Notes under the pieces: model-generated
Seen by the model: the letters and a program-made list of their open reading frames with translations, nothing else
Told to the model about the DNA's origin: nothing
Database searches by the model: none
Assembly (NCBI GenBank): GCA_018398585.1
Contig: JAGTTD010000010.1
Coordinates: 33,644,638 to 33,708,637, forward strand
DNA length: 64,000 nucleotides
From: Simmondsia chinensis
Lineage: Eukaryota; Streptophyta; Magnoliopsida; Caryophyllales; Simmondsiaceae
Reading direction: 5' to 3'
Translations under genes and position numbers: made by a program
Shown here: positions 44,453 through 56,596 of the stretch, piece after piece
How positions within the stretch are numbered: position 1 is the stretch's first letter
Layout of the letters: every line of letters starts with the position of its first letter

Positions 44453-47400
44453 TGTGCGAGGGGGACCTAGGTGCATATTGGCTTTATGGAAGCGGAAGCG
44501 ATCAGTAGTCAACCCTTTGGAGAATATGTCAGCAACCTATTTGGTAGTAGGTGTGTACTGAACCTGGATATCACCCTTAACAACCTTCTCGCGAACATAA
44601 TAAAAATCAACATCTACATGCTTGCTGCGATCGTTAGAGATAGGATTGGCAGCTAGGTAGGTAGCAGAGACATTATCATAGTAGACAAGTATCGGGCCAG
44701 TGTGGCGCAGGCCTAAGTCACGCATAAGGTATCTGATCCAATCACATTCAACAACAACCTTGGCTACAGCACGATATTCGGACTCAATGGAAGATTTAGC
44801 AACCGTAGGCTGCTTCTTCGCACACCACGAGATGAGATTAGGGCCAAGGAGCAAAGCGAAGCCCGTGGTAGAGCGACGGGTGTCAGGACAACCACCCCAA
44901 TCAGTGCCAGCATATGCCGTGACAGAGGTGCATGACCCCGGGGCAATGGTAAGGCCATGATCGGGCGTGAGCTTAAGGTATCGTAGGATGTGTTTAACCA
45001 TCTGCCAATGGGAAGTAGTGGGAGAGTGCATAAACTGAGACACATGATTAACCGCGTATGCAATGTCCGGACGGGTCATGGTGAGGTACTGGAGGGCACC
45101 TACCGCACTACGAAACTCGGTCGGATCAGGTAGGAGAGACCCATCAGACACAGACAGCTGGACCCGAGCCGGTAGGGGCGTTTGCACAAGTTTAGCCTCA
45201 AGCATGTCATGCTTACCTAGGAGATTTAGGGTGTATTTATGCTGTGAAAGAAACAGACTATGTCTGGTGAGTTTGGCCTCTATACCAAGGAAGTAATGGA
45301 GGGGCCCAAGATCTTTCATGGCAAACTATGTGGAGAGAGAAGCAGTAAGGCGTGTGAAGAGAGAGGAGTCGGAGCCAGTAAGGATAATATTGTCCACGTA
45401 CAAAAGCAAACAAACGATGCTACTGGGGGAGCGATGTATAAATACGGAGGGATCAGTCTTACTATAGTAGAACCTAAGGCTATAGAGGAACGTACTAAAC
45501 CTATGAAACCAAGCTCGAGGGGCCTGTTTGAGGCCATATAGAGCTTTTCGCAAGCGGCATACATGCGTTGGGTATTTCGGGTGAACGAACCCCGGAGGCT
45601 GACGCATGTATACCTCTTCTTTGAGAAAACCATGTAAAAGTGCATTTTTGACATCAAGTTGGCGAATGAACCACCTATTAGTTACAGCAAGGGCAAGAAT
45701 AAACCTGATGGTAGTGGGTTTGACAACAGGGCTAAAAGTCGCAAAGTAGTCAAGGCCCTCACGTTGATGGAAACCTTGAGCAGCAAGGCGGGCCTTGAAT
45801 CGATCAATAGAACCATCAGGTTTATACTTGACCGTATACTTCCAAGTACTACCGACCATATTTTGAGAAGGTGACGCAGGAACTAAGTCCCATGTCCGGT
45901 TTTGAATGAGAGCATTGAACTACTCAACCATGGCTTCCTGCCACTGGGGATTCTTAACGGCCTGTGAAAAACATGTTGGTTCCTGCATTACAACCACAGA
46001 GCTAGGAGACAGTATGTGTTTGGACTTGCGTATCCCGTCCTTGAGGCGGGTGAGCATGGGGTAGACATTTGAGGTGGAGGGTGCGGCAGTGGGGGTAGGC
46101 TGAGGCGCGGGGTGACCATCCAAGGAGGTCACTGTGGTGTCAGGGTGAGGATCCCGATGTGTGCCCCCATTGTCGTGGACAGGACCCAACTCGACCTTTG
46201 GAACAGCGGTGTCAAGGCCAGGCAACCCGGCCAAAGGTGTGAAGTGAGGGGAAGCAATGGGGATCCGTGGTGGCGTGGGCTTGAGAGAACTCGAGCCCGA
46301 GGCACCCGGAAGCCGTGCAATAGTACTAGGGGCAGTCGTGGGCATGGAGTAAGCCAAAATCGGACTCGGTAGGGGAACGTCTACAACCGTCTGGGTCGGC
46401 GGCTCATGGAAACTAGACACGAGATCGGGATAAGGAAACAAGTGCTCAACAAAATGGACATGACGACTAGTATAGACTCTACCAGTAGTGAGGTCTAAAC
46501 AGCGATACCCTTTATAACGACCTGCATACACAATAAAGACGCAGGGGACAGAACGTGGGGCCAATTTATGAGGGGTACGGGATGTGATGTTGGGGTAGCA
46601 TGCGCACCCAAAGACCTGAAATAAATTATAGTTAGGCACCTTTTTGAACAGTTTTTCAAAGGGAGAAAGCTTTTGTAAGTTTGGGGTAGGCAACCGATTA
46701 TAATATAACAAGCAGTGCAAGCAGTATCAGCCCAAAATTTAGGTGGAAGATGCACTTGAAAGAGTAGGGTATGTACCATTTGTCTTAAATGTTGATGCTT
46801 TTGTTCCACCACCCCATTTTGTTGTGGGGTATCAGGACAGGAGAGGCGGAAGTGAATACCATGAGTGCGACAAAGGGTAGCCATGGACCTATTGTCAAAC
46901 TCATGGCCTCCATCACTTTGAAAGCATTTAATTTTTACATGGAATTGGTTTTCGACAAAGACCTTAAAATCGGTAAAGATGGAGTACACTTCGTCCTTCT
47001 TTTGCATCGGATAAAGCCAGGTAGAGCGTGTATAATCATCAACAAATAGCACATAGTACCGAAAAGCAGATTCAGACGCAACAGGCGATTACCAAATATC
47101 CGAATGTAGTAATTCCAAAGGCGAAGTAGTAGTATGTAACACACGCAAAAATGGTAAATGACGCGACTTTCCTAGACAACATGCATGACAATGTTTAATT
47201 GAGCTAGCACTAGAAACAGAAGGAATCAAAGAACGGGTGCGTAAAGTATCCAAAACAGACTTTCCCAAATGACCTAAGCGCCTGTGCCAGAGTTCAACCG
47301 GGACAGTCCGTGCTACGAGTCCAGTAGGGTGCGGAGAAAACCCATAAAGGGGTCCTTCATTGTGTATCTTGAGGAGGGGCGTCCCCGCAGCCTTGTCCTT

Positions 47401-47748
47401 GACACAAAAGGGAGAAGAGTCAAACTCCACAACACAGTTATTATCACGACACACCTGTTTAATAGACAACAGGTTGTATGTGAGACTAGGAACCAACATA
47501 ACATTAGGAAGTAACAGGTCACGAGAGTTAGTGCGAATTTTTGAAAAAACAACACGAGTGACTGGTAATAGAGAACCATTGCCAACTTGAATTAATTTTG
47601 AACCATGATAAATAGTGTGTTTAGTTAAAATACCTGCGTTGGAAGTCATATGGTTAGATGCCCCGGAGTCAGGATACCATGTAGGATCAGCAGAATCATT
47701 GACAGACATGGCCGATAGAGATAGTGAGAGATCAGAATTAACAAAGCG
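44447..47748 (-). pseudogene. Copia pol: protease, integrase, reverse transcriptase, RNase H (defective)
   Basis: In order: protease motif WYPDSGASNHMT; GAG-pre-integrase LWHRRLGHLGK...CHACCLGK; integrase core with FVDDYTRSTWLY, FQSDGGHEF and PQQNGVVEQKH; the copia C-terminal YKGYRCLDLTTGRVY region; RT with STWKYTVKYKPDGSIDRFKA, FIRQLDVKNALLHG and LYGLKQAPRAW; and RNase H with WGGCPDTRRSTTG, SSIESEYRAVA and SKHVDV. Disruptions: stop after HSDIW (about 47089), frameshift near 46720, stop after EAMVE (about 45920), stop after LTASLST (about 45326) and stop after TPTTK (about 44537). The catalytic YVDD is YVDN, so RT would be inactive even if the frames were intact. Ends at TGA 44447. Confidence 0.95.
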
Positions 47749-48930
47749 GTGAGGACAGATAGAGGCAGCATGACCTGCTTGATGACAAATCTGACAAACC
47801 AATGGACCGGCACCAAGTACACCGTCATGAGGCTGACGAGGATGCGTACCTTAGTTGCGACCCCAAGTTTGTTGATGCGGAGGGAGACCACCAGTGGGAA
47901 CCATACCTGTACCAGGAGGATGTTGCGGTTGACCATACGACCCACCATGACCCCCGGAGTTCCCATTGCGATTGTTGTTGCGTCCACGACCCTTACGTCC
48001 ACGCCCACCGTGGCCTCAACCCGAACCCAAGGAGTTCGCGGGAGGAGGAGCGGCTGAGAGTGCATGGCCATGGTCCATGGAGGAGCGAGCATGAATGCGA
48101 GCGAGAGCAGCCTCTTCATCTAATAGTGTAGTCTTGAGTTGTTCAAAGGAGAGATCACGAGACGACTGACGGGTGAACGTGTTGAAGGCGGCATACTCCG
48201 GAGGGAGACCGAAGAGAGCGTAGTGAAGGAGCTCACGGTTAGAGACTGGTGAGTTTATAGCAGCCAGGTCATCAGCTATAGTTTTGAGTTCGGTGAGGTA
48301 GGTGATCATGGATTTATTTTCTTTGCGTAAAGTGACAAGTTGAGAGCGAAGGTCGAACTCCTTAGCAAGGGAGTGGTCACGAAAGCGTTTGGCTAGGGCG
48401 GTCCACATGTCTCAGGATGTAGGGTGGTGGATGACATCATTTAGGACCGGGCGAGCAATAGAGGTAGACAGACATGCCCTAATGCTTTGATCTATACAAG
48501 ACCATGTTATAGCGTCAGGGTTAGGGATGTATTGGCCTGTGGGTGTTGGAATTTGGTCGGGAGGACACGGGTGTGATCCATCGACGAAACCCATAAGTAG
48601 ATGGGCACGGAGAACCATGGATACTTGTTCCCGCCATGTGCTATAATCGGTGGGGTTTTCTAGTTTAATAGTAACCAGACTTGGAATAGAGGAGGGAGGA
48701 AGAGGAGTCACATTGGGGGGGGGGAACGCTGATAGGGACGACGCACCAGCCATGAGGGGGGACGAGTAATTGGAAAAATTAAAGGAGGGTAAGGGAAGAC
48801 CAATATTATACCCGGAGGAGGAAGCACCGATATTAGAGGATGGCAAAGTCGGATCGGCATGAGGAGAGGAGAGAGAGGGGAGCAAGAACCCGTGGGAGAA
48901 CCCAGAGGAGAGAGAAGCCGACATAGGCAT
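47749..48930 (-). pseudogene. Copia gag with CCHC zinc knuckle (defective)
   Basis: An N-terminal Ser/Pro-rich region is followed by the copia gag core (IKLENPTDYSTWREQVS, GFVDGSHPCP, MWTALAKRF, QLVTLRKENKSMITYL, LALFGLPPEYAAF-like text), then a Gly/Arg-rich stretch and the zinc knuckle CQICHQAGHAASIC (CX2CX4HX4C) near 47770-47800. Stops interrupt it at about 48409 (before DMWTAL), 48016 and 47850. The start is probably MPMSASLSSG at 48930. An alternative frame from 49333 is probably untranslated leader. Confidence 0.88.
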
Positions 48931-49373
48931 GGCCGGCAGCAGGGGTTAGGGCGGTGGCTGGGCGAGGGAAGGCGGTGCCCAAGCGGTCGCTACTGGTGCC
49001 AGTGACAAGGGCGGAAGGCGTCAACATTGGAGAGAGAAGGAGAGGACGAGGTAGCAGCCATGGTGGTCGAAGCAGTGGTGGCCGGCGAATGGGTAACCGG
49101 AGCAGTGGCGAAGGTGCCGGGTGACGGGTCGACTTCGAAGTAGAGAACAAGGGCAACTGGTGACGACGGGCGACGGCGAGCCTGGGGCCAGAGCAGTGGC
49201 GAAGGTGCCGGCGCGACCAGGTGGTGAGAGAGGAGTGGAAGGTCGCCGGTGGTCGGGTTTCGCGGAGAAGGGGGTTAGGGTTAGGGTTTTGGGGCGGCGT
49301 TGGGGAGAGGATGATGGGGAGGGCGCTGCTCAATTTCCTTCTTCCTTCTTTTTTTTTTAGTTAGGGTTGGTAT
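48931..49373 (-). other. Copia 5' leader
   Basis: GC-rich leader between primer site and gag; open frames here look incidental. Contains TTAGGGTTAGGG at about 49273-49290 (see rejected). Confidence 0.6.
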
Positions 49374-49385
49374 GCTCTGATGCCA
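49374..49385 (-). promoter_or_regulatory. Primer-binding site (tRNA-iMet)
   Basis: TGGCATCAGAGC in element sense, immediately after the 5' LTR; one mismatch from the standard TGGTATCAGAGC. Confidence 0.9.
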
Positions 49386-49551
49386 TGTGAGAATGTGAGC
49401 TAGTGAAGCATGCCTAATAGGGTTGCTGAGGCATATATTTATAGTAAATAGTACAGGAATAATTACAGAATATTCTTAGAATAATACCAGAATAATATCT
49501 GAATAATATCATAATCATATCGGAATAATATCAATAGAATATATCCTAATA
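49386..49551 (-). repeat. 5' LTR of the copia element (166 bp)
   Basis: Counterpart of 44285-44439, with an extra GAATAATATCAT-like segment. Confidence 0.93.
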
Positions 49552-49556
49552 ACCAT

Positions 49557-51204
49557 AACAAAACAAGGTTTGTTTGATAATATAGTGAATTAAGAGCACT
49601 AATTTATTTTATTGTATAAAAAAAGGGGAAAATTTATAATATTGTCTTAGAAAAGTATGTTATACATTCAAGTAATTTATCAACTATGGTTGTTTAATTA
49701 ATTTCTACACAATATAAATTGTAGTATTATAAGTATAGACAAAATATTGTGTCAAAATACATATGAAGTTTCTGCTGACAGAATAGATCTAACATGGCTC
49801 ATAATTGTCGACCGACAGTCTAAAGGTGCCTATCCTTTTCATGTCTAGTTCCCCAACCCTAGGGCCGGTTCTAACATTCTCCGGACCCGAAGCAAAATTT
49901 TCATATTTCTTTCAAAATTTATTGATATTAACAATTGTTACTTTAAAATCATAGCCTCTAAAATTAGGAGTTTTCAAGCAGTTGCTTGGTTTATGTCCGG
50001 CCTTGGCTAGTGCTCAACCATTGCCTCTTTATTGCTAGATTTTTTTTATTTAATTATTTTTGGATGCGTATAGTTTGTCGGTTTATATTCAACCTCCTTT
50101 TCTCAATTTAGTCTACTATTGAGTATCAACAATCAATTATCAAAAAAAAAAAAAAGGCTACAAAAACAATGGTTTAAAAAATGAGGATTACCTGGTTATA
50201 ACCAGAATTAAAAATTGAGTTCATTTACATCCTAAAATTATACTCTTACAATCTAAATTATACAAGAGTTAAATGAATAAATTTAGAAGGTTGGAGAGTT
50301 CCCTTATACAGTAGGTAAAAGGGTTTTTTTTTTTTTTTTTAAACTAAAAATCATTTAAATTTTATGTGCTGTTTCAAAAAATTACCTTAATTTTTTAATT
50401 TTTTAAAATCACATCTAAAATTTTCAAAATTGTTCAATGTCACACCTTAATATAACATTGTTAATATCTGTTAGTTTTTGCTTATATGACATTTAAAAAA
50501 ATATTTTTTTAAAATATAGAAATTATCTGTAAATATTTATAATCTTTTTAGATATTTAAAATATTTTTAAAATTGATTTCAATGTAAATTCAAATTTTTT
50601 AAAATTATTTTTTCAAAAACCATGTCAGTAAAAACTAATAGATGTTAACAGTGTTAATATTAAAGTATACTATTAAAAAGTTGTAAAACCTTAGGTATGA
50701 CTTTAAAAAATTAAAAAATTTAGATGATTTCTAACATAAAGTACTTTTATTAAAAAACAATTTTGTTCTAAAATAACACGTACGTATAGATACTAACTAT
50801 GAATATTATTATCAATTTTTAAACGGGTGCCCAAAGGCCACTTGATAAGACATAATAAATATACATTAATTATTTATTTTTCATGATAGCCATTATTATC
50901 GGGTATTAGTGATGCATTTTGATTAGAGGGTATTGCATATATTCTAAAAAAATGCAATAATAACATTTTTTATTATCATAAAAAAAGATAAATATGTATA
51001 TTTATTATTTCGTACCCGATATAAAAAAACTTTATGATTATTTTAATATATTAGGAGACTAGAATTTTCTATTGGGCCATAGGCCCACAATAGAAGTACT
51101 AACGAATCTGATTCAGCATTGAAAAACATGGCATGATGGGACCTTATAATTTGTGTTGGGCCCTAGGCCCACATGCATGCCTTCTTTTGGTTAATTTCCC
51201 ACGT
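49557..51204. repeat. AT-rich decayed repeats, no gene
   Basis: 49859-50010 is related to 42487-42690 and is bounded by GGGCCGG/CCGGCC. 50337-50760 is an inverted-repeat block: AAATCATTTAAATTTTATGT...ATATCTGTTAGTTTTTGC answers to AAAAACTAATAGATGTTAAC...ATAAAGTA at the other end, so probably a MITE. 50760-51200 is unclassified. Confidence 0.5.
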
Positions 51205-51640
51205 ACTAGGTTTGGTCCAACAACTGCTAAATATGTCGTGTCATGCTCATATTCGTGTAACACGATAGGTTTTAAAAAAAGCGTAAATCCGAAATCGTTT
51301 ATTAAATGAGTAAGGAAAACTCAATCCTTACTCAGCCTAATTAGTAAACAAGTAACATGTTTAATCATATGGTTGATACTTTTTTATTACATGTTGGTTC
51401 GTCAACTTACGAACATGCTAATAAAACGCCCTTACGGGAAGATAAAATTTCTTTTTGAGTGGGTAAGGAGTTACAAGAATGCCGAAATACGGGTTACCAA
51501 CTTCAGGGAGAGGGGCGATATGAGTATCATAACCACTATGCAAAACCCAATTGTTCATTTGATGCTAATTTGTTTCTCCGATAATCAACGACGAATTCAT
51601 AATACAAAGCATGAAACTCGTTTAGACGAGCCTTGAGCCA
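51205..51640. mobile_element. Degraded hAT-type MITE related to 33514-34490
   Basis: Shares GTCGTGT...ATGCTC, CGTTTATTAAA(T/C)GAGT, CAATCCTTACTCAGCC and GGTTCGTCAACTTACGAACAT phrases with the element at 33514. Ends not fixed. Confidence 0.5.
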
Positions 51641-52057
51641 ACCCGTATAGAAATGGGAAACAAAAAGACAAAAAACAGTACAACATCCCAACTCAAGAAA
51701 ACATAATTACAAGACAAAAACAGGCAAAGCCAACGTACACTAAATGTTTCAACCACGTCAAGAGAGGACTCAAAGTGAGCCATGAATAGGTGAAAAACGA
51801 ACCAAAAGATAGGAAAATATATCAGCCAAGCCCCTAATCCATCGATGCAACTTGCCGTTCTGGCAGGATCCTTGTGTATTGAGATGCACTTTGGATTTTT
51901 ATTTAGATTTTAGAGAATTTTGAAGATTTTATGTACAAAAAGATCCTAATTGACATGAAGTGGCCCATTTGGTGAAAACATCATATAGTCGGTGGCACTA
52001 GTTTCGTTTGGTAGTTAGTTGATGGCTAGTGTTAATGATTGATTATGATAGCATTAC
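51641..52057. other. Unclassified, LINE-UTR-like
   Basis: A-rich text (ACAAAAAGACAAAAAACAGT, CAAAGTGAGCCATGAATAG) resembles antisense LINE untranslated sequence near 43350-43440. No ends found. Confidence 0.35.
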
Positions 52058-52065
52058 ATCAAGCT

Positions 52066-52472
52066 TATGGGTGTCAAAGAGTTGGAGAACTGAGCTCGAG
52101 ATCATGAGGCTTAAAGACTCGGCTTATACATTAATAGACACTGAAGTTCGAAACTTTAGGCTCAACTTGAAGACTTTGAAGATAGATCTCCTCATTTTAG
52201 GCTTAATTAAGCTTGATATAGGCTTGGTTAGCCTTGATTATGGTCGAGTTCAGCTCATTTAATCTTGGCGTCAAATCAATTAGACACATTTAGTTCTTAG
52301 TCTATGTTAAGGTTCGCTTATTTATGCTCGTTTTGGCTCAAAAGCTCTGGAGCTTGATCTATACTAGCCTTGGACTCAACTCATTTAGCTAAATGTGACA
52401 ACTTGGCTTGGCTCGAGCTCAAAACTAGCTGAACCTTTTGAGCGTTTTTAACCAGGCTCATTTACACCCCTA
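52066..52472. mobile_element. hAT-type MITE, GAGCTCG family (407 bp)
   Basis: Starts TATGGGTGTCAAAGAG and ends GGCTCATTTACACCCCTA, with flanks ATCAAGCT and ATCAAGCA (52058-52065 and 52473-52480). Confidence 0.75.
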
Positions 52473-52724
52473 ATCAAGCAATCATTTTTCTTTATATTAG
52501 AAGTTGACCTCGAGAATAGTACCAACTAAATGGCAAGTCGATTTCCTTTACAACAGTGGTGACACAATTTCTTCTATCCAAACTGCTAACGGCCACGAAA
52601 ATACACCTTGGTTGGAATTATTCAAGATTGCATGAGTGAGGTGACTCTTGGACTTTCGACGGTTACAACTATGAAGGGCAGTAACTAGTTAACACCACCA
52701 CCAACATTTCAACCCGACCTTTTT

Positions 52725-53105
52725 TGATAAAGAATCAACTATTGTAAAAGTTTAAACTGATGGAAGAAGGCCCGAGATTAGTTTTATACTCTAAAATGCC
52801 CCTTCATGTGAATGCCCACTAGGTTTTAAAAGTGTATTGTATGGGCCACTTCATATATAACTTGCGCTTAAATTTTGTTAATACTAAAAGTGGGGGCTGT
52901 AAGGATTTAAACTCGTGACTTATTGGTCAATAAAGCTCTAATATCATGTAAAAGAACCAACTACAGAAAACCTTAAGTTGATAATGCCATGTATAATCAG
53001 AAGTAGGGATGAAGATGGAAAAACTGTTATTAGAGTATAAAACCAATCCCGAACCTTCACCCATCAATTTAAGCTTTTGTAAAAGTTGATTCCTTGACAG
53101 ACATG
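52725..53105 (-). mobile_element. TRIM with an additional inverted LTR
   Basis: The left LTR (about 52725-52795, ends TTTTATACTCTAA) and a truncated right LTR (about 52945-52980) flank an interior with GGATTTAAACTCGTGAC and a TGATATTAGAGC-like primer site on the minus strand. At about 53030-53100 a further LTR lies in plus orientation (TGTTATTAGAGTATAAAACC to CCTTGACA). Confidence 0.7.
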
Positions 53106-53806
53106 AGCCATAATCTAGATCCAATGGTAGTTCCTAGTACCGCAGGGATTGATCCATGCGTAGTAGAGAGGCTTTCACGACATTGGCGTGGTTCTTAGCG
53201 TAGGAGATGTGAACTGTAAAGGCCTCCAGTAAGGGTGTAAAAGAACAAAATGTTAGATGAACTATTCGTGTTTGAAATTGATTACAGCTCGTTTGTGTTC
53301 GTTATTGAGGCTTGGTAGCTTACTAGGCCGAGTTCAAGCATGCTCGATAAACTTAACGGATCGAGGTGGAACATGGATGCTTGGCTAGCTCGTTAATAAT
53401 CACAAGTAGTTTGATAAGGGCTCGATAAAAGTTTGTTAAAGCTATTGAAAACTCGTTAAGAGCTATTAATATTCGCTCAAAAATTATTCAATAATGACTA
53501 GGTAGTAACCTGAGTAACTCCATGTTTGGGTCTAGACACCTACATCCCGATTCCAATATCATTCAACCCAATGTCAATGATGGATATAATCAAAGATTCC
53601 ATTAATATCACCAAATATCAATGAGGAAAAATGAAATGGAAATACATCACCCCAGATATAACGTGGAAAACCCTCCAGGATAGAAGGGAAAATCACGGGG
53701 CAAACCGACTGCAAAATCCACTTTAAAAATAGCAATTACAATGCTATGGTTTCATGATATTTGCCTAACTTGAAATCTGCAAGCAATAAGAGCGGTGGAA
53801 GAATTA
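53106..53806. other. Unclassified DNA
   Basis: 53233-53480 has AAGGGTGTAAAAGAAC and AGCTCGTTAATAATC phrases, possibly a worn hAT MITE. 53640-53790 resembles LTR-retrotransposon flanking text. No gene. Confidence 0.4.
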
Positions 53807-53811
53807 CCTTC

Positions 53812-55288
53812 TGATGCACTTGATTTTTACAAATTTTATTTCCCATTTCTGTCATATATTAGGCCTCTACATGTGTGTTTTTGTTGTAATCTAGGTACAT
53901 TTTGGCTTAGAGCGCAACGAAGCAAACAAAGGCTGAAAAGTGGAAAATTCAAGCGTAATCGAGGCATAATTGAAGACTACTTTGAGAAACCCGACCACGT
54001 GTGCAAAATAAGTACCCATTAGGTCAAGATTTGGTCAAAAAGTGTCTTTCCATGGGCGTGTGGATTGATTGACCATGGATTTTGGCAATCGGTCAAGCTT
54101 AAAACAAGTAAAAGACTACAAAAAGGGTATTTATGACCCAATATTTTGCTAATCTACTTATGAAACCACTTGGGTCACGTAGATCTATTCGAGAGCTACG
54201 ATTTGGTATATAATTTGGCCCATAACTCATTAAGGATCAAAAGTTACGCTCATTTTAAGTTAACTGCGCAAGATGCTAAGGGGGACGCCGATCGATCAGT
54301 TTGACTACCGATCGATCGGGGATGGCATGGGGCCAACCCTAAAGCACGCCCCATGTATAAATATGGAGGGGGACATCTAATTTCACATCTTTTGCCACAC
54401 CTCCTCTCCTCCTCTCCTCCCAAAGCCGCTACAAGATCCAAGGGGTTCTCAAACGAAGAAGCGCAGGTGGTCGGAGTGCCGGAATGATCAAAGCAAGGAT
54501 CAACGTCAACGTTAATTGAGGGAGTTTTCAATTCCTAGTTGTTTACCCATGGAGGAGTAGACTCTTTTAGTTTAGGAATGACGGGCGGATAGCCGCCCGT
54601 ATCCCAGATTTATATTATACTTTGACGATTGGTTTAGTTATGTTATATTTGCACCCCTGTGGGGAGTTCTTCATGATTGTTGGATATTTTTGTATGTGTG
54701 CTTGTAGCCATGACTAGATCTCCAACTTTGCAGCGATTAGTCTTGTGCTTGTAGCCTAGATCATAACATAACAGGATTTCACGTGTGGTCAGGGTTGAGG
54801 TTGTACCTAACCCTGAACCCAATCTTTTATATAAATTAATATTGAATTAGGAGTAGCAAAGGAATTAAGTAGTGCTAATGAGATAACCTATGCTACACTT
54901 AGGGCGCTAAGATAGGTTATGCCTTTAGACTAGTTCATTACCCTAAGCCCTAATTTATATATTAACCCAGGCTTAGAGCTTGCAGCCTAAGTCCTTCAAA
55001 TCAACATCCTAAGTAAAATATAATGATGGGATATGTGTTAAGTTACCCTAAATTCACTCCCTAAACCAACCTCAATTGAATTGACACTTTTAGTTTATCA
55101 TCAGTTTTGCTATTTTAGTTAACAAATCATTTTAAACCAACCCAAAACTCGATTTCAACCGCTCGTTAATAACAAAATCCAACTTAACTCCGATTCCCTG
55201 CAGATACGACCCGTATACCCGATTTAGCTACGATGATCTCGTACGCTTAAGAGTAGACGGTTTTAAAACACACTTTAAAATCACATCA
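53812..55288 (+). mobile_element. Solo LTR, probable Ty3/gypsy (1477 bp)
   Basis: Starts TGATGCACTTGATTTTTACA and ends AAAATCACATCA (TG...CA), with CCTTC duplicated at 53807-53811 and 55289-55293. A promoter-like TATAAATATGG lies near 54357, and the 3' part has the CCCTGCAGATACGACCC...CGTACGCTT phrase typical of long gypsy LTRs. No coding region. TATA and terminal features favour plus orientation. Confidence 0.85.
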
Positions 55289-55293
55289 CCTTC

Positions 55294-55697
55294 CTAGCCC
55301 GATAACAATTAATTTTCCGATCAATTCATTCCAAATAATACCTAAAAAACCCACTCTAAATTATTCCATGATCAATCCCCGATGTCCATCGAAAACATCA
55401 GTCTTTCTTGCGAGCTCTGTCAAGCTCACTTCTCTCATTAGTTTCTGATTTAAACACACCGCCGCTCATTCCATTTCATCGATCCACAGGTGACTCTAGT
55501 AAAAGTTTCATATAAGAGTTGTGAGAGTGAAAAAATTAATTTATAATTGTAATGTGTTACTCTACCTAATGCCAATTGATTTAAGGATTAAACCTCACTT
55601 GAACTTATATATGGATCTCATATGTATGCCAACTTTGTGACTCGGGCCAAATACCTGATGAAATTTAACAATTAATGTCATTGACCAAAAACCCCAC
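55294..55697. other. Unclassified DNA with LTR-like remnant
   Basis: 55555-55620 (ACTCTACCTAATGCCAATTG, CTTATATATGGATCTCATA) resembles LTR text of the TRIM at 38049 and of 43830-43900. Confidence 0.4.
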
Positions 55698-55800
55698 TAA
55701 GCAACATTCCTAGTCCCTCAAGGGCTCCCGCCTAAACAGGGTCGGGGGAGGGGGTGGACCCTGAAGAAAGGTTATTTCCAAGAACCCCCAACCTGAGGGG
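55698..55800 (-). mobile_element. Degraded RTE/SINE-like tail
   Basis: Minus strand: GGGGGTTCTTGGAAATAACC, CCCCCTCCCCCGACCCTG, GGCGGGAGCCCTTGAGGGAC; the (TTG)n end has decayed. Confidence 0.7.
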
Positions 55801-56386
55801 TACAACACGAGGACTTCCCAGGAGGGCACCCATCTTTGTACTACTCTCGCCCAAGCATGCTTAACTAATAGGATCCAGTGCTTGCGTGTTGGCATCCTCT
55901 TAGGTTTAACCATATATAATATATAATATAACCTAAGCCCTTTTAATGGGCCTAAAGATGGGCAATTGATGCCACTAAAATTCATTATTTTCACTTTCAC
56001 AAATATAATTTGCAGCATGTGGGCTGGACATAATGTATTGCATCCGGACTCTACTCGATAACGAGCTTGACTCGATAACTAGCTTAGCTTAGTTATAAGC
56101 TCAACTCGACCTGACCATAAGCTTGACTTGGATCGATAACAACTTGAATAGGCTCAATTAAGCTCATGAGTCCAACCAAGCTGAATATTTTGAACATATT
56201 AAAAATGTTATCAAACTAAGCTCAAGCAAAGGTATGAAACTTGATAAGAGCTTGGCACAAGCTCGAGTTCAACAAGGCTTATGGAGCTCAAGTTTGAACA
56301 AAAGGATGTTTGGCTCGGCTCGATTCGGCTCGGTTACACACGTCAACAGCAAGAGGGAAGTGTATACAACTTACCATAAAAGTGGA
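55801..56386. other. Unclassified DNA
   Basis: 56040-56345 contains AACGAGCTTGACTCGATAAC and GGCTCGGCTCGATTCGGC phrases like hAT-MITE interiors, but no TSD. No gene. Confidence 0.4.
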
Positions 56387-56400
56387 TACTTCGCTATCAT

Positions 56401-56596
56401 TTTTTTTTTCTAACAAGGAACCTGGTTACCTGGTAAGCCCCGACTCATGCGGCGACCCACACATCTCAGGAGCCAGTTAAGTTAAGGATTCCTCAGAAAG
56501 AGACTCAAGAAGGGAATCGAACTCCAGACCTTTTGATATAAAGTAACACTCTATCCCTCTCTTGCCTCCTACCATTGAAGCAAGGCCCTGATGGGT
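56401..56596 (-). mobile_element. tRNA-derived SINE (196 bp) with 14-bp TSD
   Basis: On the minus strand, TCAATGGTAGGAGGCAAG suggests a Pol III A box and GGAGTTCGATTCCC is a good B box. A tRNA-unrelated body (CTGGCTCCTGAGATGTG, GGTCGCCGCATGAGTCG) and an A-run end follow. TACTTCGCTATCAT (56387-56400) and TACTTCGCTATAAT (56597-56610) form the duplication. The unit would be Pol III-transcribed and mobilised by a LINE. Confidence 0.88.

Larger units (their letters stand above)
44285..49551 (-). mobile_element. Ty1/copia retrotransposon, nearly complete (5267 bp)
   Basis: Bounded by LTRs 44285-44439 and 49386-49551, with a 5-bp duplication ACCAT (44280-44284 and 49552-49556). Gag, protease, integrase, RT and RNase H are in copia order on the minus strand. 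Small size and short LTRs fit the Ale/Retrofit lineage (inference). It is defective through stops, frameshifts and a mutated RT active site. The truncated element at 18119-19115 is a relative. Confidence 0.95.

Noticed and set aside
44537..45319. 260-codon ORF as a host gene
   Set aside because: It is the RNase H end of copia pol, between two stops.
49270..49292. Telomere-like TTAGGGTTAGGG phrase
   Set aside because: Only two units, inside the copia leader, with no array. Plant telomere repeats are TTTAGGG, so this is coincidence.
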